From an uncultured Bacteroidales bacterium (GTDB taxonomy: Bacteria; Bacteroidota; Bacteroidia; Bacteroidales; Paludibacteraceae): 64,000 bases of DNA. This document shows positions 56,166 to 64,000 of the stretch, piece by piece. The notes under the pieces were generated by a model. The model saw only the letters and a list, made by a program, of their open reading frames with translations, searched no databases and had not been told where the DNA came from. A program made the translations under genes and the position numbers. The stretch is from NCBI GenBank assembly GCA_937891975.1, contig CALAUA010000015.1, forward strand, positions 62,001 through 126,000, in the 5' to 3' direction. Every line of letters starts with the position of its first letter. Within the stretch, counting starts at the first letter, position 1.

Positions 56166-57134
56166 TTGGAAAACAATGGTCGTTCATATTATAGAGTAGC
56201 GGAGCATCTGTTTGCTGTGGAATGCAGCGACAGTGCACTACTGCAATATATGAAGAACTATGAGCCGTTTGCCGTGGAAGAATTGTTAGACGAGAGGCGA
56301 AAGGCGAAAGGCGAAAGGCGAGAAGGCGAGGGGATTTTCACGCTACGCGTGGAAGGCCATGAGGCGAGAGGCGAAAGGCGAAAGGCTAGAGGCGAGGAGT
56401 ATGTCCATGTGCTGACCGATAATGCGGAGGAAGATATGCCTCGGATTGAAGTTTATCGGGCGATAAGGCGAGAAGGCGATGAGGCGAGGGAGTGGTTGTT
56501 CCGCGTGGCGATGGTGGCAAAGGCACCCATAAGCTGCGAGATAGAGTGTAACGAGGATTTTACCCAAGGAGTGCTATACATTATGCCTGACTGTCAGGAT
56601 GTTAGATTCTGTATCGACAACGCGCTGATGCTGCTATTTGCTTTCCGAACCGCACCGATGATGACACTAGAGATGCACGCTGCGGTGGTGGTGAGGGACG
56701 AGGCGAGAGGATATTTGTTTTTGGGGCATAGCGGGACGGGTAAGTCCACGCATGCGCGGCATTGGCTGGCAGCGTTCGACGACGCGTGGCTACTCAACGA
56801 TGATAACCCAATACTGCGCGTGATGGAAGACGGCGAAGTGCGCGTGTATGGCTCGCCATGGAGCGGCAAGACACCTTGTTACAAGAATGCGTATGCGCGC
56901 GTAGGAGGAATAGTGAAACTGAGCCAAGCACCACACAATAAGATCCGAACCATCTCGCTGCCAGAGGCATATGCGTATATGCTGTCGTCGGCATCGGGAA
57001 TGAAAATGGATAGGCATATGGCAGACTGTATGTATGAAAGTATCAAACATGTGATTACACATGTGAAATGCTACCATATGGAGTGTCTGCCGAATACGGA
57101 GGCCGCAGAGGTCGCCCAGAGGGGGATGGAATAG
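56166..57134 (+). CDS. HPr-kinase-like (HprK/PqqD-cluster type) protein
   Basis: About 322 residues if started at the TTG at 56166, the only usual start between the promoter and the conserved NGRSYYRVAEHLFAVE. The C-terminal half carries the HprK-type P-loop (LFLGHSGTGKSTHARHWL), DDAWLLNDDNP, GSPWSGKTPCYKNAYARV, and the LSQAPHNKIRTI loop. Such stand-alone HprK-like kinases occur in peptide-modification loci rather than in carbon regulation. The N-terminal half is invaded by heptad repeats encoding RRKAKGERREG, EARGERRKARGEE and REGDEARE, which would form long charged loops. First gene of an operon with S26B-like peptidase, PqqD-like and nucleotidyltransferase genes. Confidence 0.78.
   Translation: MENNGRSYYRVAEHLFAVECSDSALLQYMKNYEPFAVEELLDERRKAKGERREGEGIFTLRVEGHEARGERRKARGEEYVHVLTDNAEEDMPRIEVYRAIRREGDEAREWLFRVAMVAKAPISCEIECNEDFTQGVLYIMPDCQDVRFCIDNALMLLFAFRTAPMMTLEMHAAVVVRDEARGYLFLGHSGTGKSTHARHWLAAFDDAWLLNDDNPILRVMEDGEVRVYGSPWSGKTPCYKNAYARVGGIVKLSQAPHNKIRTISLPEAYAYMLSSASGMKMDRHMADCMYESIKHVITHVKCYHMECLPNTEAAEVAQRGME
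56288..56490. repeat. GGCGAAA/GGCGAGA heptad tracts inside the HPr-kinase-like gene
   Basis: Three tracts (about 56290-56330, 56358-56395 and 56458-56490) of GGCGAAA, GGCGAGA or AGGCGAG units, read in frame as RRKAKGERRE-like peptides. Confidence 0.78.
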
Positions 57135-57183
57135 AGTGGTGTAGGATGGTATAGAGTGGTACCGCGAAGCGCTACAATCGATT

Positions 57184-57627
57184 ATGAAGAAAAGCAATGA
57201 TATATTGATGCCAGAGTTTGAGCGACTGCTCAAGAGTGGGCATATGGTGGAGTTTGTGCCACGAGGAGTGAGTATGCGTCCCTTTATAGAGGGAGGGCAG
57301 GATAAAGTGATTCTGCATGAGTGTAAAAGACCAGCAGTGGGTATGATCGTACTGGCGAAGGTGAATGACACCTATGTGCTGCACCGTATCTACAAGATCG
57401 AGGGCAAGAAGATTACACTTCGCGGCGACGGAAACCTCACCGGTTCAGAGACTTGCACCGCTGCGGATATCATAGGGTGCGTGGTTCGACTGAAGAACAA
57501 AGATGGCAAGCGACTGAGATTGACCAATGGTACACTGTGGCGCCATCTGCCTACTTTCGTTAGGAGATTCTGCCTGAAAGTGTATCGGACTATCATCAAA
57601 ATAAAATCTTACGACAATGAAGACTAA
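57184..57627 (+). CDS. S24/S26-like peptidase (signal peptidase-like)
   Basis: 147 residues. The Ser in FVPRGVSMRPFIEGG is the S26 nucleophile motif. The second box reads TYVLHRIYKIEGKKITLRGDGN, with LHRI where type I bacterial enzymes have a Lys. This is the pattern of the S26B (SipW/ER-type) branch, which uses Ser and His. The N-terminus lacks a clear membrane anchor, unlike true signal peptidases. In this operon it may process a modified peptide. The start follows the HPr-kinase-like gene by 49 bases, and the end overlaps the PqqD-like gene by 11 bases. Confidence 0.75.
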   Translation: MKKSNDILMPEFERLLKSGHMVEFVPRGVSMRPFIEGGQDKVILHECKRPAVGMIVLAKVNDTYVLHRIYKIEGKKITLRGDGNLTGSETCTAADIIGCVVRLKNKDGKRLRLTNGTLWRHLPTFVRRFCLKVYRTIIKIKSYDNED

Positions 57628-57883
57628 GCAAGGGTTTCGCCTCCGCGAACTAGGGGGTGACTATATACTGATAGGCGAGAGTGCCGAACTGGTGAACTTC
57701 AACCACCTCATTACCTTTAATGAGGCAGCGGCGTATCTATGGCAACAGGTGGAAGGCAAGGAGTTTGATGCCGAAACATTGACACAGTTGCTGCTGGCAG
57801 AATACGAAGTGAGCGAGGAGATCGCTCGACGAGATGCCCAAGCAACGCTGGAGGATTGGAAGGAAGTGGGGATTGTGGGGTAG
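57617..57883 (+). CDS. PqqD-like peptide-binding chaperone
   Basis: 88 residues: FRLRELGGDYILIGESAELVNFN, then ITFNEAAAYLWQQVEGKEFDAETLTQLLLAEYEVSEEIARRDAQATLEDWKEVGIV. This is the PqqD/RRE winged-helix pattern (NEAAAYLW, an acidic helix, a closing W-containing helix). PqqD-like proteins bind leader peptides of ribosomally made peptides. No precursor or radical SAM gene is seen next to it in this window, so its peptide partner is unknown. Confidence 0.85.
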   Translation: MKTKQGFRLRELGGDYILIGESAELVNFNHLITFNEAAAYLWQQVEGKEFDAETLTQLLLAEYEVSEEIARRDAQATLEDWKEVGIVG

Positions 57884-57970
57884 TGGACGCTGCGCTATTG
57901 GACGGCTTTGCCTAATGGGTAATGGACGGCGTTCCGCCTAATGGGTAAGGGACGGCTGTGCCTAATATGG
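57883..57970. repeat. mini-hairpin repeat array (family A) between pqqD-like and NTase genes
   Basis: Four units: GGACGC-TGC-GC, TATTGGACGGC-TTT-GCC, TAATGGGTAATGGACGGCG-TTC-CGCC, TAATGGGTAAGGGACGGC-TGT-GCC. Loop three bases, stems variable. It extends the following open frame upstream artificially. Confidence 0.8.
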
Positions 57971-57994
57971 GAAGTCGGGAGACTGGATACAGAT

Positions 57995-59146
57995 ATGAAA
58001 CAAGCTCAGATATTTTTCTCGATATTACGGTCGGTGATGTGGGGGACGGAGGTCGAAGTGCCAGCTGAGACCGACTGGCGAGGCGTGATGAATCTGGCAG
58101 CACGTCAGAAATGTTTGCACGCCTTCAGCGTGTGGACCAAAACACATCGTATCACTACACCTTACGACAAGACACTACAACCACAGATGTTTATGACCAT
58201 GCAACGTCAAGTGCGGCTCAACCACTTGGCTGCTGACGTAATTACATTGCTGGCTGAACATCATATCCCTGCTACGCTGATCAAAGGTTATAGTCTAGCA
58301 GGACTATACCCCGATCCCGATACGCGCGACTTTGGCGATGTGGATATCTATGTGGGCGAGGAGAACTACTTGCGTGCTGCCGAGATCGTGACCGAGGCTT
58401 TTCCCGAAGCACATTGGCATTCGGCTCTGCATGGCGGAATACACTATATACTAGTAATAGATGAGAACCTAGACCGCGTGGTGGAACTGCATCGCGTGAC
58501 TATGGAGATGCATGACAGGAAAGCCGATGCGCTCTATCAAGCGTTTACGAAGAAGTATCTGAGTGGAGCAGAGTTGAGTAGCGTGGTATGGAGGGGCGTG
58601 GAGTTGCCCGTGCCACCAGTGGCGTATAATGCGCTGTATGTATTTATGCATGCATGGCATCACTTTGAGAGTACGGGTGTGGGTTTCCGTCCGTTGGCTG
58701 ACTGGGCATTGTGTCTGCATGATGCGCATGAGCAGTTGTCGGAGACGGAGTGGCAGGCACTATGCGGAGAGATAGACCACATATTGACAGCCCTGCATAT
58801 GAAAACCGCATGGCAGACCTTTGGGCACGTGCTAGTGAAGGCATTGCACCTACCCAGCGAGTGTTTTCCACTATATACTGATAGTTATCAGCGTCGTGCC
58901 GAGAGGTTGCAGCGTCAGTTGCTGCGCGATGGACATGGTGGAAGACCATGGAAACTGAATATACAAGAAATCGCCCTAATGAGGCGATTTCCGTGGGAAC
59001 GACCTGAACGACATCGTGTGTTGCAGGTCGGCTATACAGCATGTAAACTAGTCTATGATGCTTGGCAGATGGGTAAGTTCTTTCCCGATTTGGCCTGGCA
59101 TGAACTTATACATTCTCTTCGTCTTGCATGTACCAAGAAGCATTGA
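57995..59146 (+). CDS. nucleotidyltransferase-fold family protein
   Basis: 383 residues from the ATG at 57995 (MKQAQIFFSILR); the frame is open 18 codons earlier but that part is repeat-derived. The core LIKGYSLAGLYPDPDTRDFGDVDIYV contains the GDVDIYV acidic pair of the nucleotidyltransferase fold (as in the NTP_transf_5-like family), and AHWHSALHGGIHYILV follows. The rest is helical with Trp-rich segments (FMHAWHHFESTGVGFRPLADWALCLHD). Such genes accompany HprK-like and PqqD-like genes in Bacteroidota peptide loci. The substrate is unknown. It meets the C10 protease gene head-on with four bases between. Confidence 0.75.
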   Translation: MKQAQIFFSILRSVMWGTEVEVPAETDWRGVMNLAARQKCLHAFSVWTKTHRITTPYDKTLQPQMFMTMQRQVRLNHLAADVITLLAEHHIPATLIKGYSLAGLYPDPDTRDFGDVDIYVGEENYLRAAEIVTEAFPEAHWHSALHGGIHYILVIDENLDRVVELHRVTMEMHDRKADALYQAFTKKYLSGAELSSVVWRGVELPVPPVAYNALYVFMHAWHHFESTGVGFRPLADWALCLHDAHEQLSETEWQALCGEIDHILTALHMKTAWQTFGHVLVKALHLPSECFPLYTDSYQRRAERLQRQLLRDGHGGRPWKLNIQEIALMRRFPWERPERHRVLQVGYTACKLVYDAWQMGKFFPDLAWHELIHSLRLACTKKH

Positions 59147-59150
59147 TGGC

Positions 59151-61907
59151 TTATGGTATAAAAATCTTGCTAGAAGTATTTCCTACCAAAATATACACAC
59201 CTTTGAGGGGCATATTTAGGGAATGGACATCGTTATTTAGAATGGTGCCAATCTTATTTCCCATCATATCATATACGGTGGTCATTTGCTGATTGGTGAT
59301 AGACTCTATATCGGTAGAGGTACCTGCTACGAAGGCTTGGATGATAGCAGCTCCTGCAAACTGCTTTTTGTCGCTCAACATTGGGCGTAGATAGAAAGTA
59401 TATTCACCTTTTTCAGGCATTTTAGCCGTGATAGTCTTTTTATCAATAATATTGTCAGCAATAACCTTGCCTCTCTTGTCGTACAAGCGTAGCTTGAAAT
59501 ACGGCGCATCGCTTTCCCATGCGGCAGTCATTTGCATGCCGTCAAGAGAGAATTGAAAATCGGTAATTGGCATTTGGATGGAAGAGAAATGTTGGTATAC
59601 ATATCCTTGCAATTGTGGTGTGTTGTCTGCGAAGGATAGTTTCCCTAATGCAATTACCGTATCACAAGCATGCAGTTCCTCTCCCGTTGTCCATAAGTCA
59701 TTATTGAGCCAGAGCATATGGGTGCAGGCGAGGGTGTTGGCGATATCACTATCGTCGGAAATATCGAAAGAGGCAGCTTGCTGTTCGATAATCTCTTTCG
59801 GAGTATGGTGGATCATAGCCACTCCTCCTGTCACTAGATATTCGATAGGAGAAGTCTGAGGATAGGCATACTGGCGGCTCAACGCAATGGCTTTAGACGC
59901 CTCAATAGGAGTAGCTACTTGGTAGGTAATGGCATTAGTATAGTCTTGATACTCACCATTTTGCTCTTGATACCAATGAGTAGTTGGAGCTTGTAAAAGG
60001 CCTTGATATGTCTGCCCATTGAATGTAAGGGAGTACTGGATGGAAATCTGTGCGGAGTCTTGCTCCGTGAAGGTGAGTTGTATGTCGCTTATGGTATGTT
60101 GCTTACAATCGTTGGCATTACCAATGGCACAAACGGCTCCAGCCAAGTTGATATGACCAGGCGTATTATTGGTCTTGCTAAGCTGGTAGCTACCAATAAT
60201 GGAGGTGTTGCTATTGCTCGTAAAGGTGCAACGTATCAACCACTCGTCTTGGGCTGTAGTATCCCAGAATTCAGGCGAATATAGATCCATTTGCCATTGA
60301 TGGCTTCCTGAAAGGTTGGTGTAATCGACCTGCATAGTGGTAGGTGGCTGTATGTCTTTGATATCGAAGAATATAGAGTCGCTGGTTAGCGTAAACGAAT
60401 ACTGTGGATATCCCTGTCCATGTAGTAGGATGGGGTATTGGTTTTGCTGCTCATCTTCACATGCTATAACTAGGTAATACTCGCCATTGGGCAGTTTGCT
60501 AGCGATAGTGGATGATAGATTCATCTCTGTATAGATATAGCCAGGACGCAATTTGATTCGTTGTAATGAGATGCGTTCGACCAATGTATGCTGATTATCA
60601 TAGATATAATAGCCTGCGTAACCACTAATATCGGCTGTACCAGCATCACCGATATTCTCTATGTAATAGGTCACCTTGTCGTTGCGTGCGATGCGGTGAT
60701 TACTTTTTTGGGTTGCTCTAGCATATATAAATGGTTGAGATATACCTCCTTGATCAGGGCGAATGTTGGTGTACAGAGTCACCTCCTCCGTGAAGGCGAG
60801 ATTGGAACTGCTACCACCTGTGCCATGTTGCCCCGGGTCTAGTGCTGACAAAGCATAGAAACCGTTGCCGCTACCATCCCATCCCCAGTTGATGTGCACA
60901 TATCCATCGGCATGAATGCCATCGCATACGAAGGCGTGTCCTTCGTCGTTGGTGGTTCGGCCACTAATATATATAGGTCGTCCTTCTTGCAACTCTGTGG
61001 CAACAACCGTCAAGATGTCGTATTCTGGTAGGTAATCTTTGAGTAGCGGTTGGATAGCAGCATCGTAGCCAAAATTTCTATTCAGCGCTTGCATACCCCA
61101 TTCGGAAACTGCTCCACTACCTTGTGGGTGGTAACTCATGAATGATGCTACACCAGTATGGTACATCAGGGTTGCCACAGCATTCGCTTCTGCTTCAGTA
61201 TATTGTTTTTTGTAGCTAGGTAGCATTTGCTCCCAACCATAGGTGGTTTGTGAGAAGTCTTCGCTGATATGAATCTCTTTGCCTATATTGTATGAATTGC
61301 TACCTATCCCCATTTTGGGATGCTTGTGGGCATACATGATTTGGCTAATGGCTGTGGCTACACAACCAGCTACACTGCGTTCGCCATTGATGATGGGACA
61401 CAGATTATTGAAAGGTTTCCCCTGTCCCCATATGGTTTCACCTAAAATAGGTTCGATATTTGGTAATGGGTCATTGATTGCTCCGCCTATGCGCTTGAGT
61501 CCGATATGGGATGTCATTGTCTTGGCGCGTGTCAGTTCGTTGGCATACATTGTGAGCCAGAACTGCATATTTTCAGGAATATCCGTATGATCAAAACTCT
61601 CATGATCGCTATAACCCAAGATTGTACGTGCGTTGTCTTCAGCAGAAACCATCACAAAACCATCCGATTGTAGGTCGTTAAAGACAAAGACAGCAGGTGT
61701 GTTGTCCGCTTGGTATTTTGTATATACTAGTTGGACAGGATGCTGTGTGGAAATAGCGGATGCAGCGCGCTGCAAGCGTTGTATAGGAGCAGTTTGTGAT
61801 TGCTGGATAAATTGACTAGCGATGTTTGCCGCTTCTTGAGGAGTACGGGCAAACAAAATGGTGCTTACTAGGCAAGCAAACAGACTAATACCAAATATTC
61901 GTTTCAT
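59151..61907 (-). CDS. secreted C10-family cysteine protease with probable type IX secretion signal
   Basis: 918 residues. Signal peptide (MKRIFGISLFACLVSTILFA), a pro-region (about 25-150), then the streptopain/C10 catalytic domain: Cys in RSVAGCVATAISQIMYAHKHP (about residue 182) and His in NDEGHAFVCDGIHADGYVHINWGWDGSGNGFYAL (about residue 325). Several beta-sandwich regions follow, and the C-terminal about 80 residues (YDMMGNKIGTILNNDVHSLNMPLKGVYILVGNTSSKIFIP) match the type A sorting domain of type IX secretion substrates. The protease is therefore expected on the cell surface or outside. Family relatives include SpeB and PrtT/interpain. No promoter was assigned. Confidence 0.9.
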   Translation of the reverse strand: MKRIFGISLFACLVSTILFARTPQEAANIASQFIQQSQTAPIQRLQRAASAISTQHPVQLVYTKYQADNTPAVFVFNDLQSDGFVMVSAEDNARTILGYSDHESFDHTDIPENMQFWLTMYANELTRAKTMTSHIGLKRIGGAINDPLPNIEPILGETIWGQGKPFNNLCPIINGERSVAGCVATAISQIMYAHKHPKMGIGSNSYNIGKEIHISEDFSQTTYGWEQMLPSYKKQYTEAEANAVATLMYHTGVASFMSYHPQGSGAVSEWGMQALNRNFGYDAAIQPLLKDYLPEYDILTVVATELQEGRPIYISGRTTNDEGHAFVCDGIHADGYVHINWGWDGSGNGFYALSALDPGQHGTGGSSSNLAFTEEVTLYTNIRPDQGGISQPFIYARATQKSNHRIARNDKVTYYIENIGDAGTADISGYAGYYIYDNQHTLVERISLQRIKLRPGYIYTEMNLSSTIASKLPNGEYYLVIACEDEQQNQYPILLHGQGYPQYSFTLTSDSIFFDIKDIQPPTTMQVDYTNLSGSHQWQMDLYSPEFWDTTAQDEWLIRCTFTSNSNTSIIGSYQLSKTNNTPGHINLAGAVCAIGNANDCKQHTISDIQLTFTEQDSAQISIQYSLTFNGQTYQGLLQAPTTHWYQEQNGEYQDYTNAITYQVATPIEASKAIALSRQYAYPQTSPIEYLVTGGVAMIHHTPKEIIEQQAASFDISDDSDIANTLACTHMLWLNNDLWTTGEELHACDTVIALGKLSFADNTPQLQGYVYQHFSSIQMPITDFQFSLDGMQMTAAWESDAPYFKLRLYDKRGKVIADNIIDKKTITAKMPEKGEYTFYLRPMLSDKKQFAGAAIIQAFVAGTSTDIESITNQQMTTVYDMMGNKIGTILNNDVHSLNMPLKGVYILVGNTSSKIFIP

Positions 61908-61910
61908 TCG

Positions 61911-62435
61911 TTATTTATCTTCTTCTTTATACCAACTAGCGTACATTGCATAGTTGTGCGCAATCTTACGATTGATCTCGTTGGTTTGCTCAGGATCAGC
62001 CTTCTTGATAAACTTAGCTGGTACGCCGCCCCATACTTCGTATGGGCCAATTTGCGTATTCTTGAGCACCAAGGAGCCTGCCGCCACAATAGCCCCTTCG
62101 CCGACTACCACGCCGTCAAGCAGGGTCGACCCCATGCCGATAAGGGCGTAGTCATGAACATCGGCGCCATGAATAGTAACATTGTGCCCTACCGACACAT
62201 AGTCGCCAATGGTGATGGTGCTTTTCTCGTAGAGCGTGTGCAAGACGGAGCCGTCTTGGATATTGACATGGTTGCCAATCTTGATCCAATTGACATCGCC
62301 ACGCAATACCGCATTAAACCAAATGGAGCAACCGTCGCCGATGACGGTATCACCGACGATGGTTGCATTCTCTGCCAAAAAGCAGTCCTTGCCTATTTGC
62401 GGAGTAAATCCGCGTACAGGAACGATGAGAGCCAT
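61911..62435 (-). CDS. gamma carbonic anhydrase family protein
   Basis: 174 residues of left-handed beta-helix hexapeptide repeats (NATIVGDTVIGDGCSIWFNAVLRGDVNWIKIGNHVNIQDGSVLH). Candidate zinc histidines are in VLHTL, SVGHNVTIHGA and DYALIGMG context. It belongs to the YrdA/CaiE/PaaY-like gamma-CA group, whose members are carbonic anhydrases or related acyl-group enzymes. It lies 2 bases after tpiA and 3 bases before the C10 gene, so the three may share a transcript. Confidence 0.88.
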   Translation of the reverse strand: MALIVPVRGFTPQIGKDCFLAENATIVGDTVIGDGCSIWFNAVLRGDVNWIKIGNHVNIQDGSVLHTLYEKSTITIGDYVSVGHNVTIHGADVHDYALIGMGSTLLDGVVVGEGAIVAAGSLVLKNTQIGPYEVWGGVPAKFIKKADPEQTNEINRKIAHNYAMYASWYKEEDK

Positions 62436-62437
62436 AA

Positions 62438-63187
62438 TTATCTTGCTGCGATGATTGCGCAGAAATCAGCAGCTTTGAGGCTTGCGCCACCGATAAGACC
62501 ACCGTCCACGTCTGGGTTAGCAAAGAGCTCTGCAGCGTTCTTTGCGTTGCAGCTACCACCGTAGAGAATAGTGCAATCCTCAGCTACTTGTTCGCCGTAT
62601 TTCTCTGCTACGAGGCCACGGATATATGCGTGAATCTCTTGTGCTTGCTCAGGAGTAGCAGTCAGACCTGTACCGATAGCCCATACTGGCTCGTATGCCA
62701 ACACGATTTTGCCAAAGTCCTCTGCGCTGAGGTGGAATACACTGCCTTCGAGTTGTGCTTTTACCACTTCGTTTTGTTTGCCTGCTTCACGCTCCTCTTT
62801 TACCTCGCCGATGCAGAAGATAGGACGGAGGTTGTTAGCGAGTGCCAACTCTACTTTGTCCTTCAATATCTCGTAGGTCTCACCGTAATAAGCACGACGC
62901 TCAGAGTGACCAAGAATGCAGTACTCAGCACCCGTAGAAGCCACCATAGCAGCGCTCACTTCGCCAGTGTATGCACCTTTCTCCTTGTCAGCGCAGTTCT
63001 CAGCAGCCACAGCGATTGGGCTATCTTTCAAGAGCTCAGCCACAGTAGCCAAGTGGATGAAAGGAGTGCCGATAACTACGGCGCATGATGGGTTAACAAC
63101 TTGATTTTTCAATTCGGTAGCAAGAGCTACACCTTCTTGCAGGGTCATATTCATTTTCCAGTTGCCTGCAACCATTTTTGTTCTCAT
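62438..63187 (-). CDS. tpiA: triose-phosphate isomerase
   Basis: 249 residues, full length: MVAGNWKMNMTLQEG, YCILGHSERRAYYGE with the electrophilic His, VLAYEPVWAIGTGLTA with the catalytic Glu, and YGGSCNAKNAAELFANPDVDGGLIGGASL. Interconverts DHAP and glyceraldehyde-3-phosphate. Placed 6 bases after the DoxX-like gene. Confidence 0.98.
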   Translation of the reverse strand: MRTKMVAGNWKMNMTLQEGVALATELKNQVVNPSCAVVIGTPFIHLATVAELLKDSPIAVAAENCADKEKGAYTGEVSAAMVASTGAEYCILGHSERRAYYGETYEILKDKVELALANNLRPIFCIGEVKEEREAGKQNEVVKAQLEGSVFHLSAEDFGKIVLAYEPVWAIGTGLTATPEQAQEIHAYIRGLVAEKYGEQVAEDCTILYGGSCNAKNAAELFANPDVDGGLIGGASLKAADFCAIIAAR

Positions 63188-63193
63188 AATTCG

Positions 63194-64000
63194 TTATTTA
63201 TTTTTTAAGTTATACTTATCAATTACTACACCATTTTGCAGCACAATCACTCCTGGATTGGCGCGGACAATGGTTTTTAGTGTCACAGGATCGCATGTGC
63301 AAACACATTCGCTTAAACTTGGATATTCCAATCCCAATGCTATTATTTCATCTGTACCAGAGCCAGTCAAGATATATCCCATCGCCTCACCATCCAACAA
63401 TGCCTCTACTTTTGCCATCTGTTTTTTGTCAGCTTTAGCAAGGTCATACATCACCACCAACGTCACGGGTTCTTCGCTCTCCAGAATATCCCATGTGATA
63501 TCCTCGTAATCTGCATTCATGATTTCAAAATCATGGATAGGTGGCTCATAGCCTTTCTTGATGAGTTTCGATTCTTGACGCACGAATGTCCATGTGCTGT
63601 CGCCCTTTGGATAGTTTTCCAGTGTAAACGTCTGCTCTACGCCGTCTTTCGCATATACAAACGAAAATTCATACTGATCGGGCTCTGCATCTTCTGGATA
63701 CTCCATTAGTGTAGGTAAGTGATTACCAATCTTATACGGACGGAAATCTGCTATTGGCAAATGCTGTTTTGTCCATGTCATAAAGGCGATAGCCGCAGCA
63801 ATAGTCGTCGCAGCAATCACTATCTCCATCCACCAACTCCATAGCTGACGAACACTCTTGCGTAGCCCTACTAACACGATAGCCAATATAATCAGCACTA
63901 CATTCTTCCAGAATGTTTGCCAGTTAGTCAGTACAACGGCATCGCCAAAGCATCCGCAGTCGCTTACAGGATTGGTCAGCGCAATATACAACGTCAGTGG
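63194..64000 (-). CDS. DoxX/BT_3928-like membrane protein with thioredoxin-like tail (5' end outside window)
   Basis: The frame is open to base 64000 (PLTLYIALTNPVSDCGCFGDAVVL), so the N-terminal part is missing. The visible 268 residues have SDCGCFGD, the motif of DoxX/MauE-like redox-linked membrane proteins, two transmembrane helices (about 25-45 and 55-75 of the visible part), then a soluble domain with FSFVYAKDGVEQTFTLENYP and a thioredoxin-like end (PVTLVVMYDLAKADKKQM, GYILTGSGTDEIIAL, NPGVIVLQNGVVIDKYNLK). The usual CxxC of thioredoxin is replaced by CVCTCDP late in the chain. Member of the tpiA-adjacent Bacteroidales family. Role probably envelope redox, not proven. Confidence 0.72.
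   Translation of the reverse strand, partial: PLTLYIALTNPVSDCGCFGDAVVLTNWQTFWKNVVLIILAIVLVGLRKSVRQLWSWWMEIVIAATTIAAAIAFMTWTKQHLPIADFRPYKIGNHLPTLMEYPEDAEPDQYEFSFVYAKDGVEQTFTLENYPKGDSTWTFVRQESKLIKKGYEPPIHDFEIMNADYEDITWDILESEEPVTLVVMYDLAKADKKQMAKVEALLDGEAMGYILTGSGTDEIIALGLEYPSLSECVCTCDPVTLKTIVRANPGVIVLQNGVVIDKYNLKNK

Overview
The window looks like chromosomal DNA of an uncultured or unnamed member of the Bacteroidales (Bacteroidota). Supporting this are about a dozen promoters of the Bacteroidota type (TTG, about 20 bases, TAnnTTTG), the almost complete absence of strong Shine-Dalgarno sites, a probable type IX secretion substrate, an IspG with an extra internal domain, and several families typical of this order (DUF6048/DUF6452 pair, DUF2027-Smr protein, C10 protease, DoxX/BT_3928-like protein). 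No species assignment is attempted.

Layout. 1-12 kb holds core genes: an exosortase-like gene cut by the window start, tsaD, waaA, hisS, ispG, tRNA-Lys and leuS, with a few small conserved or unknown genes. 12.4-15.9 kb is a small accessory block on the minus strand: an agmatine-deiminase-like enzyme with a new C-terminal region, a possible polyvalent-type protein kinase and two unknown genes. 16.4-30.4 kb is mostly core again (tkt, serS, rpmA, rplU, topB, tcdA, Smr protein), interrupted by an IS1595-type transposase and a lone Wzc-like chain-length/kinase protein. 30.4-32.9 kb is a repeat-rich zone with eight copies of one large hairpin and a 250-base direct repeat flanking a TIGR04076/winged-helix gene.

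32.9-46.9 kb is an AT-rich defence island. Ten genes lie head to tail on the minus strand behind one promoter at 46925-46955. In transcription order they are: C5 DNA methyltransferase, a double GHKL ATPase (MORC/Hsp90-like front half and histidine-kinase rear half), a receiver protein, a caspase/CHAT-like protein, a frameshifted HNH nuclease, a second C5 methyltransferase, an McrB-like AAA GTPase, an LlaJI/McrC-like nuclease, an AbiH protein with a C-terminal modified-DNA-reader-like domain, and a polytopic membrane protein. I read this as an LlaJI/McrBC-type restriction system (two C5 methyltransferases, a GTPase and a nuclease) that carries, between its two methyltransferases, a phosphorelay-like cassette ending in a putative caspase-like effector. 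This is the best candidate for an undescribed system.

47.4-55.8 kb returns to core genes (yeiH-like, an FAD protein, recA, rsgA, an Omp85-like barrel, frr, pyrH). 56.1-59.1 kb is a plus-strand operon of an HPr-kinase-like protein, an S26B-like peptidase, a PqqD-like protein and a nucleotidyltransferase-fold protein, which resembles a peptide-modification locus without a visible precursor. It meets a secreted C10 protease head-on. The window ends in a gamma carbonic anhydrase, tpiA and a partial DoxX/thioredoxin-like gene.

A second theme is the repeats. Short hairpins with 3-4 base loops, variable stems and constant linkers, and GGCGAAA-type heptads, are scattered between genes. They also lie in frame inside tsaD, leuS, rsgA, the FAD oxidoreductase and the HPr-kinase-like gene, so this genome tolerates repeat invasion of its proteins.
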